Counted from the first letter of the stretch, positions 47,626-60,213 are shown. The stretch is DNA of 64,000 bases from Ammoniphilus resinae (GCF_017873965.1 NZ_JAGGKT010000001.1:62001-126000); one strand, 5' to 3'. Program-made: numbers and translations. Notes: generated by a model from the sequence alone, not told the origin.

Positions 47626-50277
47626 GTGATTCAGAAAGAAAAAGAATTTTATACTTTGGATTCTTCCGCTGTCCTTACCAATCTTCATACCACTGAAACA
47701 GGGCTAACAGAGGGGGAAGTGCAAAAACGGATTCAGCTGTACGGCCCGAACCAGATGGTCGAGGAGAAAAAACAGACTCTACTCCAGAAGTTCATAGAAC
47801 AATTTAAGAATCTCATGATCATCATTCTGCTGATTGCAGCTGTGATCTCAGGATTAACCCATAGTATAACCGATTCGCTAATCATCTTAGTTGTTGTATT
47901 GTTAAATGCGATTCTGGGGGTTGTTCAAGAGAATCGGGCCGAAAAAGCGCTTGAGGCTCTAAAACAGATGTCTTCCCCACATGCCAAAGTACGCAGAAAT
48001 GGAAATGTGCAGCAAGTGGAATCATCATCACTTGTACCTGGTGATATAGTATGGCTTGATGCAGGGGACCTCGTTCCGGCCGACCTGAGACTTCTTGAAT
48101 GTTCCAGTTTAAAAGTGGAGGAGGCAGCCTTAACCGGGGAGTCTCTCCCCGTAGAGAAGACCACGAACCGATTAGATCAGTCTAATTTGGTGATTGGAGA
48201 TCGCAGAAATATGGTGTTTGCTGGTAGTAGTGTTTCTTATGGAAGAGGGTTGGGAGTGGTAACGGCTACTGGGATGAACACGGAGGTTGGAAAAATTGCC
48301 GAGCACCTCTCAAGCAGCCAGAATCAACTGACACCTCTGCAAATAAAACTTGCTGAACTAAGTAAATATCTTACCATAGCTGTTCTGGTTATCTCTCTCA
48401 TTATTTTTGTAGCGGGGATCTATCAAGGAAGAGATTATTTGGACATGCTTCTAACTTCCATTAGTTTGGCTGTTGCCGCCATTCCCGAAGGATTGCCGGC
48501 TGTAATTACGATTGTCCTGGCCTTGGGTGTACAGAAGATGGCTAGCAAGAATGCTATTATTCGCAAGTTATCCGCTGTAGAAACGTTAGGGAGTACAGAA
48601 ATTATCTGTTCCGATAAAACGGGGACTTTGACACAAAACCGTATGACGGTTCAAGAAGTTTTCATTGATGGTTCAATTGAAAAAAGAGAGCAGTATGATC
48701 CAAAGGTTGGCAGCAGCAAAAAGCTGTTTGTGAACGCTCTGATCTTGTGTAATGACTCTAAACGAAGCAAATCAGAAGATCAGTCTGTTTCCTTCATTGG
48801 GGATCCAACTGAAACAGCCCTAACGATGTTTGCGTTAGATCGCGGGATGGATATAGAGGAAATCCAAACGAAACTTCCACGAATGAATGAGATTCCATTT
48901 GACTCTGAGCGGAAATTAATGACAACGGTCCATCATGGTTCAGATGGATACCTGATCATGACAAAAGGGGCTCCTGATATGCTTCTCGCCAGATGCACCC
49001 ATCAATTGATCGGCGAAGAAGTGGAACCACTCAGTGATACGAGGGCAGAGAAGATTCGTTCCGCAAACAAACAAATGGCCGATCAGGCATTACGGGTTCT
49101 TGCCGTGGCTTATCGAAGGATGGATACCCTGCCAGATATCTTAACTTCAGAAGAGGTCGAGAATCAGTTGATTTTTGTCGGATTGGTTGGGATGATTGAT
49201 CCACCGAGGGATGAGGCCAAGAAAGCGGTTGAAAAATGTATTGGGGCAGGGATTCGGACGATTATGATTACCGGGGATCACAAAGATACAGCCCTTGCCA
49301 TTGCCAAGCAGCTTCATATTTACCAAGAGGGAGACATCGCGGTTACAGGAAGCGAACTAGATCAGATGAGTGAACAGGAGCTGGAGACACAAATCGAAAG
49401 CTGTTCGGTTTATGCCCGTGTATCTCCAGAACATAAGGTTCGCATCGTCAAGGCATGGAAAAAGCGTGGGAAAGTAATCGCGATGACAGGGGATGGGGTC
49501 AATGATGCCCCTGCTCTGAAAGCCTCAGATATTGGAATCGGAATGGGAATAACCGGCACAGATGTGGCGAAGGGTGCATCAAATATGGTTTTGGCAGATG
49601 ATAATTTCGCTACCATTGTGGTTGCCGTGGAAGAGGGGCGGAAGATCTATCGAAATATCCAAAAGTCGATCCAATTTCTTCTCTCGTCGAATCTGGGAGA
49701 GATCATTACTCTTTTTGTGGGAACCATGCTAAGTTGGACGGTGCTCTTTCCGATTCATATCTTGTGGATTAACCTAGTGACAGATACGCTGCCGGCACTT
49801 GCCTTAGGTCTAGAAAAAGAAGAAAAAGGCATTATGAAGCAAAAACCGCGGAAAGCGAATAGCAGCTTTTTCTCGGATGGGGTAGGGGGCAGTATTATCT
49901 ATCAAGGAATCTTGCAGGGATTGCTTACGCTAATTTCCTATTCCCTTGGATTACGCTATTATTCAACGGAAGTTGCTGTAACCATGGCCTTTGCGACGCT
50001 TGGATTTATTCAATTATGTCATTCGTTGAATATCCGCTCGAATCGTCAATCTCTTTTTTCCATCGGTTTCTTTAAGAACAAATTATTAATTGGGGCAATC
50101 TGCATCTCGGCCTTTTTGCAAAGCATCGTGATCTTGCTTCCGGGGCTTAACCCAATCTTTAAGGTAAGTCCACTAAACTTACAGCAATGGGGAATCGTCT
50201 TGTTTATTTCCTTCTCGATTATTCCAATTGTCGAGGTTATCAAACTAGCTTCTAGAAAACTCTCGTATCGCAAATAA
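47626..50277 (+). CDS. P2A-type calcium-translocating ATPase
   Basis: 883 residues. N-terminal cation ATPase domain, TGES in the actuator domain, phosphorylated Asp330 in SDKTGTLTQ, nucleotide-binding MTKGAPD, hinge MTGDGVNDAPAL, and ten membrane helices. Ca2+-site residues are in place: AAIPEGLPA (M4), SSNLGEIITLF (M5) and NLVTDTLPALALG (M6). It is likely the SERCA-like YloB type. GTG start with AAAGGGGGTGG. Confidence 0.92.
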   Translation: MIQKEKEFYTLDSSAVLTNLHTTETGLTEGEVQKRIQLYGPNQMVEEKKQTLLQKFIEQFKNLMIIILLIAAVISGLTHSITDSLIILVVVLLNAILGVVQENRAEKALEALKQMSSPHAKVRRNGNVQQVESSSLVPGDIVWLDAGDLVPADLRLLECSSLKVEEAALTGESLPVEKTTNRLDQSNLVIGDRRNMVFAGSSVSYGRGLGVVTATGMNTEVGKIAEHLSSSQNQLTPLQIKLAELSKYLTIAVLVISLIIFVAGIYQGRDYLDMLLTSISLAVAAIPEGLPAVITIVLALGVQKMASKNAIIRKLSAVETLGSTEIICSDKTGTLTQNRMTVQEVFIDGSIEKREQYDPKVGSSKKLFVNALILCNDSKRSKSEDQSVSFIGDPTETALTMFALDRGMDIEEIQTKLPRMNEIPFDSERKLMTTVHHGSDGYLIMTKGAPDMLLARCTHQLIGEEVEPLSDTRAEKIRSANKQMADQALRVLAVAYRRMDTLPDILTSEEVENQLIFVGLVGMIDPPRDEAKKAVEKCIGAGIRTIMITGDHKDTALAIAKQLHIYQEGDIAVTGSELDQMSEQELETQIESCSVYARVSPEHKVRIVKAWKKRGKVIAMTGDGVNDAPALKASDIGIGMGITGTDVAKGASNMVLADDNFATIVVAVEEGRKIYRNIQKSIQFLLSSNLGEIITLFVGTMLSWTVLFPIHILWINLVTDTLPALALGLEKEEKGIMKQKPRKANSSFFSDGVGGSIIYQGILQGLLTLISYSLGLRYYSTEVAVTMAFATLGFIQLCHSLNIRSNRQSLFSIGFFKNKLLIGAICISAFLQSIVILLPGLNPIFKVSPLNLQQWGIVLFISFSIIPIVEVIKLASRKLSYRK

Positions 50278-50292
50278 ATTATTTTAAGGAGC

Positions 50293-50321
50293 TTCCAATC
50301 TTTAACATACTGATGTATACT
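50293..50321 (+). promoter_or_regulatory. Promoter of the thiC transcript
   Basis: TTCCAA, 17 bases, TATACT. It lies just before the riboswitch; the -35 is weak. Confidence 0.5.
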
Positions 50322-50343
50322 AAAGACACAATCTAATAGCAAT

Positions 50344-50441
50344 AACTAGGGGAGTCCAAAGAGTTGGGCTGAGAAAAAAACGCGATGAGGTTTTTTGACC
50401 CTTTGGACCTGATCTGGATCATGCCAGCGTAGGGAAGTTAG
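50344..50441 (+). ncRNA. TPP riboswitch (THI element)
   Basis: The conserved parts are present in order: GGGGAGTCC, TTGGGCTGAGA, GACCCTTTGGACCTGATC, TGGATCATGCCAGCGTAGGGAAG. It binds thiamine pyrophosphate. The downstream terminator at 50480 and the ATG at 50589 indicate control by premature termination. Confidence 0.95.
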
Positions 50442-50479
50442 AATTCTTGAATGTATGTATAGACATCTATATGCATATC

Positions 50480-50518
50480 AAACTGGGTCCATTTTTATAA
50501 ATGGACCCAGTTTTTTTA
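50480..50518 (+). terminator. Riboswitch-controlled terminator
   Basis: AAACTGGGTCCAT / ATGGACCCAGTTT, an 8-base loop and seven T residues. It is the expression platform of the TPP riboswitch. Confidence 0.9.
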
Positions 50519-50534
50519 TTGCTTTCTTCGTTAG

Positions 50535-52373
<1,839 letters not shown>

Positions 52374-52398
52374 ATTAACCCGCGAGGAGGCTATTTGC

Positions 52399-52566
52399 AT
52401 GGAGATCCAAGAGATTGAAGAGGAGATTCGTAAATTGCAGAACCGGCTTGATGAATTAAAAAATGAAGTAAATGAAATTCAGAGGGATTGCGATCACCGA
52501 TATCAAGGGGGGCTGCTTTACGAAACTTGTATCAAGTGTCATAAAGTCAATGCGTTGTATTATTAG
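52399..52566 (+). CDS. Small coiled-coil zinc-ribbon-like protein
   Basis: 55 residues. Residues 1-30 are a charged amphipathic helix (EIEEEIRKLQNRLDELKNEV). The C-terminal half has CDH, then CIKCHK, a potential Cys2His2/Cys3His zinc site. The ATG at 52399 follows GCGAGGAGG. It lies 25 bases after thiC and probably shares the riboswitch-controlled transcript. Function unknown. Confidence 0.65.
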   Translation: MEIQEIEEEIRKLQNRLDELKNEVNEIQRDCDHRYQGGLLYETCIKCHKVNALYY

Positions 52567-52570
52567 TTCT

Positions 52571-52606
52571 AAAAAAATGAAGGACCGCCCTTAGCGGCAG
52601 TCCTTC
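52571..52606 (-). terminator. Intrinsic terminator of the minus-strand surface protein gene
   Basis: GAAGGAC ... GTCCTTC stem with GC-rich inner pairs. On the minus strand it is followed by seven T. It can also stop plus-strand transcription from thiC. Confidence 0.7.
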
Positions 52607-52609
52607 CAA

Positions 52610-54922
52610 CTAATTCAAATATACAGTTTGATTTTCTGCATCCCAGTTAACTGTCGCGCCAAGTGCTTCGGATAGGACTCGTAATGGCAAATAGACACGT
52701 CCATCCTTCATGACAGCTGGGCTATCCATTTGCAAAAATACTCCGCCAACATTCATCACCCAGCCGCCGACTGGTACAGAGATCGCTTTTCCGTCTTTTA
52801 AGATGCTTACAATTTGGTCTTCGGGATCCCATCCAACAATGGCTCCAAAAGCTTCGGCTGCCGCACGAACGGGTAATTGGGTTCGTCCATTCTGGTCAAT
52901 GAAAGGAGCAGCATCTGAAGTCTTCTCTTGTCCATTGACTGTATAGGACTTCGACCCAATCACAAAAACAGCAGAGTTCATGATGTTCCCATTTTTCGGG
53001 ATCACGACTTTAGCAACAGCTATGCTGCCTGCCACATCTGTTTCATCTGTCTGAATCATGGATCCATTTACTTTGACTAACAACTCTCCTTCAGGAACCG
53101 TGCGGTCCACTGTTACTTTTAAACCTTTTAGGGTAATCGCAGAAGGCGTTGTGCTCGCCGATTTGACTGGAATTTGAATATACCAGTGACCGGATGAATC
53201 CTTGTCAATTGTCGCATCGGAAGAGGCAAGCACCAGGTCTCCGTCAACCGCAATTTGGGATGGATCGATCGATGTCGGTTTAACCCCGGAATCAAAAGTA
53301 AAGCGAATCGCAGGTTCCTCGCCAGTTGTACTGATTGCACCTGCTACAGACTCCTTGACAACAATATCACTAATCGTTTGATCTTGAACCCCGCCTTGAA
53401 CAGGTTTTAGGAATGATCCATCTAATCCGAGTGAAATCGGTGGAAGCACTTGAGCTACAACCCCGGCATCTCCAGAAACATCAGCTGTCCCGCTAAGGAT
53501 TGCATGGACGTCCGTTGGAGTTGTATCCGCAGGAATGTCTACTAGGCCTTTTTCTAACACCAATTTTGCCCCTTTGGTTCCATTGGAGACATTTTTAATG
53601 GTGGCTTTGATGGCGTTGCCGGAACTGCCGACAAGTTCCCACCCGCTTTTTCCAATCGTTTGATCAAGTTCAAGCCCTTGCAAATTCGATAAATTGGCTG
53701 CAATTTGCGGAGGCCCCACCAATTGACCTTGTTCATCGACTGCCCATTTTACGCCACCGGTTAATTCAATGCGAATCGTACCGCCGGCACGCATGGATCC
53801 CGGTGCATTTTCCTCGATAACGAGCTGCCCAATTTCCGTATGATTAGTATCCTGTGCTCCGGAATGGCCAGAGAGGATGATGTTCGCTTGATCAGCCGAT
53901 ACGGTTGTGTTGTAATCTGTATAGTTCCCAACGACGAATGAAGAAGTGTCTGTCGAGCTTGGACCGCTTACTTCTACACTAATTTCGCCGAAATGAGCTG
54001 TGGTTGAATCCACTGCCTGGATTTCCGCTTGATTAATTGTAAAATAGCTGGCCGTCTTTGTTGCATTCGGAACTTCAATAATTAGTTCTCTGCGGTCATT
54101 GGAGGGAATGGCCTTCATTTGCCCCACGGCACCACTATCCCCATCAACAAAGTTGATACTGTATTGGTCTTTGGTCCATTCAAATCCGTAAGGGAGTACA
54201 AGCTTAATACTTTCACTTCCAGATTTAAAGGCACCAGGAATATCTTCTTTAAAGCGAATGGTTTTTAACGTTCCGCTGCCGCTTACCGGAATGGTGACGC
54301 CTGAGTCAACGGAGACAGAAACAAGACCCACACCTTTGTTTGCTACCGTAATGGTCTCGTCTTTAAACGTACTTCCTATTTTCCCTTCAATCACAGCTTG
54401 AATCGTGGAATCCGTATTACCTGGAACAAAAACACTGCCCAAACTAATTTTTAGCATTGTATCTGCATCGGCATTCACAGTGGCTGCTTTTGATGGATTT
54501 TTTACAACGATCTTTAATTCATTGGAGTTTGTCAAATATACGGAAACATGGTTCGCCGCACCATCGTTCCAAGGGTCTGAGCTTCCTCCTACAACTTGAA
54601 TTAAAGGTTCAGTCGTACCATCGGGTTTCGTCACTACGGCACCCGCAATATCTATATTGCTGCTAGTGGCAGCAGGAATATTTATTTTAAAATCAGTTGG
54701 CAAACGTAAGAAAAAGAAATCTTGTTGGTCCAAATCAGCAATGGCTACTTTTACTTTAACATCGCCAAGGTCCTTGTAATCTGTGCCAGATGCGCTCGCA
54801 TCAACGGTTTGCACACCAATTACACTAAACATCGTTGCCGCATTGGCAGGAATCGGAGCTGCCAAATAGGCTAGCAACGCCGCAGTAGTAAGAACGGAGG
54901 CTATTTTGGATAAACGTAACAT
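52610..54922 (-). CDS. Large secreted surface protein with C-terminal copper-amine-oxidase-N-like repeats
   Basis: 770 residues. Signal peptide to about PANAA (residue 29). The bulk (30-630) is Ser/Thr/Val-rich beta-type sequence with repeating blocks of the form IVVKESVAGAI..., VIEENAPGSMRAGGTIRIEL and IRFKEDIPGAFKSGS. The end (about 660-770) holds two stalk repeats of the Cu_amine_oxidN1 type (GRTQLPVRAAAEAFGAIVGW and GRVYLPLRVLSEALGATVNW). No SLH or LPXTG motif is seen. Such proteins are wall-associated in Paenibacillus and relatives. Confidence 0.8.
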   Translation of the reverse strand: MLRLSKIASVLTTAALLAYLAAPIPANAATMFSVIGVQTVDASASGTDYKDLGDVKVKVAIADLDQQDFFFLRLPTDFKINIPAATSSNIDIAGAVVTKPDGTTEPLIQVVGGSSDPWNDGAANHVSVYLTNSNELKIVVKNPSKAATVNADADTMLKISLGSVFVPGNTDSTIQAVIEGKIGSTFKDETITVANKGVGLVSVSVDSGVTIPVSGSGTLKTIRFKEDIPGAFKSGSESIKLVLPYGFEWTKDQYSINFVDGDSGAVGQMKAIPSNDRRELIIEVPNATKTASYFTINQAEIQAVDSTTAHFGEISVEVSGPSSTDTSSFVVGNYTDYNTTVSADQANIILSGHSGAQDTNHTEIGQLVIEENAPGSMRAGGTIRIELTGGVKWAVDEQGQLVGPPQIAANLSNLQGLELDQTIGKSGWELVGSSGNAIKATIKNVSNGTKGAKLVLEKGLVDIPADTTPTDVHAILSGTADVSGDAGVVAQVLPPISLGLDGSFLKPVQGGVQDQTISDIVVKESVAGAISTTGEEPAIRFTFDSGVKPTSIDPSQIAVDGDLVLASSDATIDKDSSGHWYIQIPVKSASTTPSAITLKGLKVTVDRTVPEGELLVKVNGSMIQTDETDVAGSIAVAKVVIPKNGNIMNSAVFVIGSKSYTVNGQEKTSDAAPFIDQNGRTQLPVRAAAEAFGAIVGWDPEDQIVSILKDGKAISVPVGGWVMNVGGVFLQMDSPAVMKDGRVYLPLRVLSEALGATVNWDAENQTVYLN

Positions 54923-55091
54923 GTTTTATTCCTCCATCTATTAGTTTTGAACAGACAAGAAATAATTTATCACGAATGGAGGGGCAATTTCATTAGTGAA
55001 ATGATGGAATTTAGGTGTATATTTAGATGGAAAATATTACATCCCAGTGGTACTATAGCCCTATAACTTTTAAGAAGGATGGGTTTATTGG

Positions 55092-56849
55092 ATGAAAAAC
55101 AGCCTAAGATTTAAAATGATTGCCATCTTTTCAACTATCGTATTGCTTACCTGTATCTCTTTTGCATATCTCAGTTATATTTCTTCGGTAAAGCTGGCGA
55201 AGGATTCTTTAGCCCATTTAGCAGGAAATATTTCTGTGCAGGCAGCAAAAACCATTGATCTCAACAAGTACCAAAAGGAAATATTGATTCAGGATGGGGA
55301 AACGGATTACTACAAAGAATTGCGCACGGAATTGAATGATATTAGGGAAAAAACAGGTTTAACCTATTTATATACCATGGGGCGCGAACAAACAGGAAAT
55401 GGGTTTAAATATTTTTATATGGTGGATGGCATGCCATTAGACGATCAGGAGGCTTCCCAGTTAGGGGATGAGGAAGATGCCAATACATATCCAAATATTG
55501 TTTCAGCATTTGAAACGGGGGAAATGCAAATTGAGGTTTCCGATACAGAAGAATATGGGGCACTTATTACGACATACCTACCGCTTAAGACCAGTTCGGG
55601 TGACGTGATCGGTATTTTGGGAGCGGACCTGGATGCTACGGAATTCTATGCACTGATGGATTCATATAAAAAGAAAATGGTGATTTCTACACTAGTCGTT
55701 TTACTCATTAGTTTCATTGTTGTTTATGGTTTTAGTTTATATTTGGTTAATCCAATAAAGTACTTAACAAACCAAGTTTCAAAAGTAGGGGAAGGCGATC
55801 TTTCGATTCACCTTCGTTCTAGAAGAACAGATGAAATCGGTACTTTGACAAACTCCATTCAAAAAATGATGGATGATCTTAAACAAATTATTCAGGGAAT
55901 TAATCTTAATTCCATTGAATTAGTCAATGCCTCGAGCCAACTATTTGCCGGTGCAAATGAGGTGAAAGAAGGAAACCATCAGATTGCTGTGACAATGAAC
56001 GAGTTGTCAAATGGGGCGGAAAGTCAAGCGGGGTCTGCTAATCAGGTTTCACAGACGATGCAGCTTTTTACCCGCCAAATTCAAGAAGCAAGTGGTCAAG
56101 GAATGGAACTTAATGTTGCCTCAGGGAAGGTTTTGAACCTCACAAATAATGGTTTTCATTTAATGAGCGAATCAGAGCAACAATTTCGTTTGATCTACTT
56201 AGGGGTTAAAGAATCGATTGAAAAGGTTAAAGGATTGGATTTGCGTTCGAAGGAAATTTCGCAATTGATTCAGGTGATTCAGGATATTGCCAACCAAACC
56301 AACTTATTGGCACTCAATGCCGCGATTGAGGCAGCCCGTGCTGGAGAACATGGGAGGGGGTTTGCAGTTGTAGCAGACGAAGTTCGAAAATTAGCTGAAC
56401 AAGTCACGGGTTCAATCGGGCACATTGTGGAGATTGTACAGGGCGTCCAAAAAGAGTCTAACGAAACGGTAGACGCCCTACAGCATAGCTATGCACAAGT
56501 AGCCGAAGGGACAGAGAAAATTAAAATAACTAGGGATACATTTAATGAGATCAATACTTCAATATTGAGTATCCAGGGACAAATAAAGAATATTTCCTAT
56601 CGGCTAAATGAGATCTTTAAACAAAGTGAAGAAATTAATGAATCGCTGGAGAGTGTCGCAGCTATCGCTGAAGAATCATCTGCAGGGATGGAGGAGACCT
56701 CAGCTTCCGTTCAACAATCGGCAAGTGTCATGGAATCTATTGTAAAAGCATCCAATTCCGTCTCCAAATTGGCAGAACAGTTAAATCGGTCGGTGGAGCA
56801 TTTTAAGTTGGTGGAAGATGAAGACCGGGCTCACGGATTCCGAGGGTGA
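55092..56849 (+). CDS. Methyl-accepting chemotaxis protein
   Basis: 585 residues: membrane helix (9-30), an extracellular Cache-like sensor (about 31-195), second helix (about 197-217), HAMP domain, and the signalling domain with the conserved tip [20 protein letters not shown] and [17 protein letters not shown]. Ligand unknown. The last five codons (HGFRG) and stop are part of the first unit of palindrome array 2, so the natural C terminus was probably replaced by repeat sequence. Confidence 0.9.
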   Translation: MKNSLRFKMIAIFSTIVLLTCISFAYLSYISSVKLAKDSLAHLAGNISVQAAKTIDLNKYQKEILIQDGETDYYKELRTELNDIREKTGLTYLYTMGREQTGNGFKYFYMVDGMPLDDQEASQLGDEEDANTYPNIVSAFETGEMQIEVSDTEEYGALITTYLPLKTSSGDVIGILGADLDATEFYALMDSYKKKMVISTLVVLLISFIVVYGFSLYLVNPIKYLTNQVSKVGEGDLSIHLRSRRTDEIGTLTNSIQKMMDDLKQIIQGINLNSIELVNASSQLFAGANEVKEGNHQIAVTMNELSNGAESQAGSANQVSQTMQLFTRQIQEASGQGMELNVASGKVLNLTNNGFHLMSESEQQFRLIYLGVKESIEKVKGLDLRSKEISQLIQVIQDIANQTNLLALNAAIEAARAGEHGRGFAVVADEVRKLAEQVTGSIGHIVEIVQGVQKESNETVDALQHSYAQVAEGTEKIKITRDTFNEINTSILSIQGQIKNISYRLNEIFKQSEEINESLESVAAIAEESSAGMEETSASVQQSASVMESIVKASNSVSKLAEQLNRSVEHFKLVEDEDRAHGFRG

Positions 56850-57107
56850 CTTTGATCATCATAAGGTTGATCATGATCAATCTCGTGGATTCCGAGAGTG
56901 ACTCTGGTCATCATAAGGTCGATGATGACCAATCTCGCGAAATTCGAGAGTGACTTTGGTCATCATAAGGTCGATGATGACCAATCTTGTGAATTCCGAG
57001 AGTGACTCTGGTCATCATAAGGTCGATAATGACCAATCTTGTGAATTCCGAGAGTGACTCTGGTCATCATAAGGTCGATGATGACCAATCTCGTGGATTC
57101 CGAGGGT
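56830..57107. repeat. Palindrome array 2: five exact 52-bp units
   Basis: The arm [GA]GTCATCAT-type sequence recurs at 56854, 56906, 56958, 57010 and 57062, exactly 52 bp apart. Each unit holds GGTCATCAT, AAGGTCG, ATGATGACC (9-bp arms), then a conserved spacer AATCTCGTGGATTCCGAGAG. The first unit overlaps the end of the chemoreceptor gene. Between 57108 and 57240 I see nothing further. Array 1 at 5810 has the same arms and period. Confidence 0.92.
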
Positions 57108-57240
57108 CAATATACCTCTTCATACAAAGAATCCCTGGAAAATTCGCCTTTCGATATATGATGATCTCCCCCTTTCTGAGGTAGGGGAACGGACCTAATT
57201 TGCACACCCTCAGGCCCAGTCCCACCATAATCCAAGCCCC

Positions 57241-59070
57241 TTACAGCACCCCAGCCAAACTGCCGCCTTTTACAAAAAACCGCTCAATCTGCTTTTCCAC
57301 ATCCGGGTCTTCGATTAATGGCGGTGCGTGATGTGGTTTGATCCGAGCATCGATGATCAGCTGATCACAGGACCAATGTTTGTTTTCATAATAACTATTG
57401 ACCCCATAAATATCGTGCGATGGATTGCTTCGTGTAAAGGAGACCCACAGGAAGTTTTTCAACGTTGCACTGACAAACTCACTGTCATCACACAATATAA
57501 TCATCGGACACGAAGAAACCACTCCTTTTTCTTGAAGAGCCTCACACAGTCCCCGCATTTGCTCCCGGGCATGATCATAATCTTTAAATTCATCACCTTG
57601 CAGTGCAACTACACCAGGCATCACCAAACGAGCTGGCCCATATCCGCGCAACTCACGCAAAACATCAGGCACTTCTGTGCATAAATCCCTTTTCTTATCC
57701 CCGTAAGCTGCAAAAACTACTTTGCTTCCACTATTTAATCCTGTTCCGGAATAATCCAATGTATCAATTGTCGTGTTCGTATAAAAGTGGATATCCCGAC
57801 GTAAATCAATGCGTTCTAAAATATAACCTAGAAACTCCTCTTCCTGATGGGTATCCAATGGTTGTCTTTCTTCCGCTGTTATAAATAAATACTTGGCCAA
57901 GCTAAGTTGTCCAGTACCAAGAATACGATTTGCAATGGTCAGGATCTCTGCAGGCTGTTTCACCTGCTGATAAGGAGTATAGCGTTCACTGCCAATCGCA
58001 AACAATAAGGGATGCACACCCGCTGCATCAACAGCATGGACTTCTTTAACGCCGGGAATTTCTTGTTTGATGGCATCACCCGTTAATTGGTGGATCAACT
58101 CACCAAAAGAAGTGTCCTCCTGTGGAGGGCGGCCTACAACTGTAAATGGCCAGATGGCATTTGACCTCGCATACACTTTGTGGATTTTCATCACCGGAAA
58201 CGGATGTGTCAAACTATAATACCCGAGGTGATCACCGAAAGGACCTTCTGGTTTCGTCTCACCCGGATGGATTTCTCCAGTAATCACAAAGTCGGCATCA
58301 TGACTAATACAATACCCATCAACATAGCTGTATCGAAAACGCCTTCCAGAAAGCAACCCGGCAAATGTCATTTCGCTTAGACCCTCTGGTAGTGGCATGA
58401 CAGCTGACAAGGTATGTGCAGGGGGACCACCGACAAAAATACTCACTTTGAGTGGACGGCCAAGTTTATTGGCTTTATCCTGATGAATCCCGATCCCGCG
58501 ATGAATTTGATAATGCAGTCCAATCTCTTCATTTATTTTATATTCATTCCCATTCAATTGAACCCGGTACATCCCCAAATTGGAATTCATAATTCCCGGC
58601 TTTTCCGGATCTTCTGTGTACACTTGTGGCAGGGTGATAAAAGCTCCGCCATCCATTGGCCAATGTTGAATCAACGGAAGGTCACTGATCTGGATTTCAT
58701 TTACGGCTAAAGAAGAACCTCCAGATTTTTTCGAAGGCAATGCTTTGGAAACAGCGATTCCCGTACGGATATATTTCAACGGATTTTTCAATGCTTTCAT
58801 TGGGTCATTTCTTAGGGCCATGACATCATGAACGTCCTTCCAAGTGCTCCGAAAAATAAATTTGCTTCGTTCGATGGTGCCAAAAAGATTGGATATCGCC
58901 CGAAACTTTGATCCTTTTACATTTTCAAATAATAATGCAGGACCACCAGCTTCATACACCTTTAGATGTATAGCAGCCATTTCGAGATGGGGGTCGACCT
59001 CCTCGCGGATCCGAACCAGATGTCCATGCTTTTCCAAATTAACTACACATTCTTCCAAATTTCGATACAT
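57241..59070 (-). CDS. ubiD: UbiD-family prenyl-FMN decarboxylase
   Basis: 609 residues, the long form of UbiD decarboxylases related to menaquinone-type enzymes of the futalosine route. Visible UbiD features include NSNLGMYRVQLNG, IHRGIGIH, FVGGPPAHTLSAVMPLPEG, TGEIHPGETKPEGPFGDHLGYYS and the later VDAAGVHPLLFAIGSE. It needs prenyl-FMN made by a UbiX; the only ubiX in the window is broken. The specific substrate cannot be read from sequence. Confidence 0.85.
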   Translation of the reverse strand: MYRNLEECVVNLEKHGHLVRIREEVDPHLEMAAIHLKVYEAGGPALLFENVKGSKFRAISNLFGTIERSKFIFRSTWKDVHDVMALRNDPMKALKNPLKYIRTGIAVSKALPSKKSGGSSLAVNEIQISDLPLIQHWPMDGGAFITLPQVYTEDPEKPGIMNSNLGMYRVQLNGNEYKINEEIGLHYQIHRGIGIHQDKANKLGRPLKVSIFVGGPPAHTLSAVMPLPEGLSEMTFAGLLSGRRFRYSYVDGYCISHDADFVITGEIHPGETKPEGPFGDHLGYYSLTHPFPVMKIHKVYARSNAIWPFTVVGRPPQEDTSFGELIHQLTGDAIKQEIPGVKEVHAVDAAGVHPLLFAIGSERYTPYQQVKQPAEILTIANRILGTGQLSLAKYLFITAEERQPLDTHQEEEFLGYILERIDLRRDIHFYTNTTIDTLDYSGTGLNSGSKVVFAAYGDKKRDLCTEVPDVLRELRGYGPARLVMPGVVALQGDEFKDYDHAREQMRGLCEALQEKGVVSSCPMIILCDDSEFVSATLKNFLWVSFTRSNPSHDIYGVNSYYENKHWSCDQLIIDARIKPHHAPPLIEDPDVEKQIERFFVKGGSLAGVL

Positions 59071-59245
59071 TCCCAGGCAACCTCCAACCTTATCTTCTTT
59101 ATCTTAAAGTATATCAAAAGCAAAAATTATTGCATGTAAAGGAATGGGTTCACGCAAATTTCCTAATGGAAATATAGAGAACGTGTTATAATCTGATATG
59201 ATAGGTGAGGAGGATAAGTTTTAAGAAAAGTGCACGGAGGAAAAA

Positions 59246-60163
59246 ATGGAGAAAATGGCCAAAATTACTTTATCTAATACACGGAGTATTTCGACTCTAC
59301 TTTCAGATTTAAGGTCCTTATTTAAAGCTCCAGTTTTAATTGCAAACGTTCTGCCTGTTTTAAGCGGATTCTGGCTAGCGATCTATTTTACTAATGCTTC
59401 CTTTATGGATCATTTGAATCTCTTTTTATTGACGATCGTTGGCAGTACAATTGTGATGGCTGGTGCTTTGGTTATAAACAACTGGTACGATGTAGATATA
59501 GATACCATTATGGAAAGAACGAAAAAACGCCCCACGGTAACAGGGCACTTTTCCCTAAACGCCGTTTTAACCATGGGAATTGTCCTTACTGTCCTTGGCT
59601 TTATTGTTTTACTTTTTACCACCATGGAAGCCACCATTTACGCCTTTATTGGATGGTTCACTTATGTTGTATTGTATACAATGTGGTCCAAACGGAGGTA
59701 TTCCTTAAATACTGTCATTGGAAGTATCTCTGGAGCAGTGACCCCCCTGATTGGATGGACTGCGGTCACTTCAGGGTTTCACATTGTTCCAATTATCCTC
59801 TTTTTGATCATATTTATTTGGCAAATGCCGCATACCTTTGCGATTGCGATGAAAAAGTATGAAGAATACAAAGCTGCAAAAGTGGCGATGCTCCCAGTAG
59901 TTCATGGGTTTGCCATGACTAAACGGCAAGTATTTGTTTATGTCGCCTGTTTACTTCCTCTGCCATTTTATTTGGGCATGCTTGGGACAACCTTTATTGT
60001 GATTGCTACCATTCTAAATATCGGCTGGATCGTTCTCTGCATAAGCGGCTTTTTTATGAAAGATGATATGAAATGGGCTCAAATGATTTTTCTTTACTCG
60101 GTAAATTATCTCACTATTTTTTTCTTGTTGGTTATTATCGTTACATTGCCGCCCTTTCAATAG
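59246..60163 (+). CDS. ctaB: Protoheme IX farnesyltransferase (heme O synthase)
   Basis: UbiA-superfamily membrane enzyme, 305 residues and about nine helices, that adds a farnesyl chain to heme b. Motifs NNWYDVDIDTIMERTKKRPT (the Asp-rich N-D-x-x-D site) and WQMPHTFAIAMKKYEEYKAA agree with CtaB rather than quinone prenyltransferases. GGAGG precedes the ATG by five bases. It has its own terminator, so it is probably separate from the reductase operon behind it. Confidence 0.87.
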   Translation: MEKMAKITLSNTRSISTLLSDLRSLFKAPVLIANVLPVLSGFWLAIYFTNASFMDHLNLFLLTIVGSTIVMAGALVINNWYDVDIDTIMERTKKRPTVTGHFSLNAVLTMGIVLTVLGFIVLLFTTMEATIYAFIGWFTYVVLYTMWSKRRYSLNTVIGSISGAVTPLIGWTAVTSGFHIVPIILFLIIFIWQMPHTFAIAMKKYEEYKAAKVAMLPVVHGFAMTKRQVFVYVACLLPLPFYLGMLGTTFIVIATILNIGWIVLCISGFFMKDDMKWAQMIFLYSVNYLTIFFLLVIIVTLPPFQ

Positions 60164-60172
60164 TGTTTAATC

Positions 60173-60213
60173 AAAAAAACCTGTGTACACCTTCGGTGTA
60201 CGCAGGTTTTTTT
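60173..60213 (+). terminator. Strong intrinsic terminator after ctaB
   Basis: CCTGTGTACACC / GGTGTACGCAGG (one wobble) with a three-base loop, flanked by A and T runs. Confidence 0.9.
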
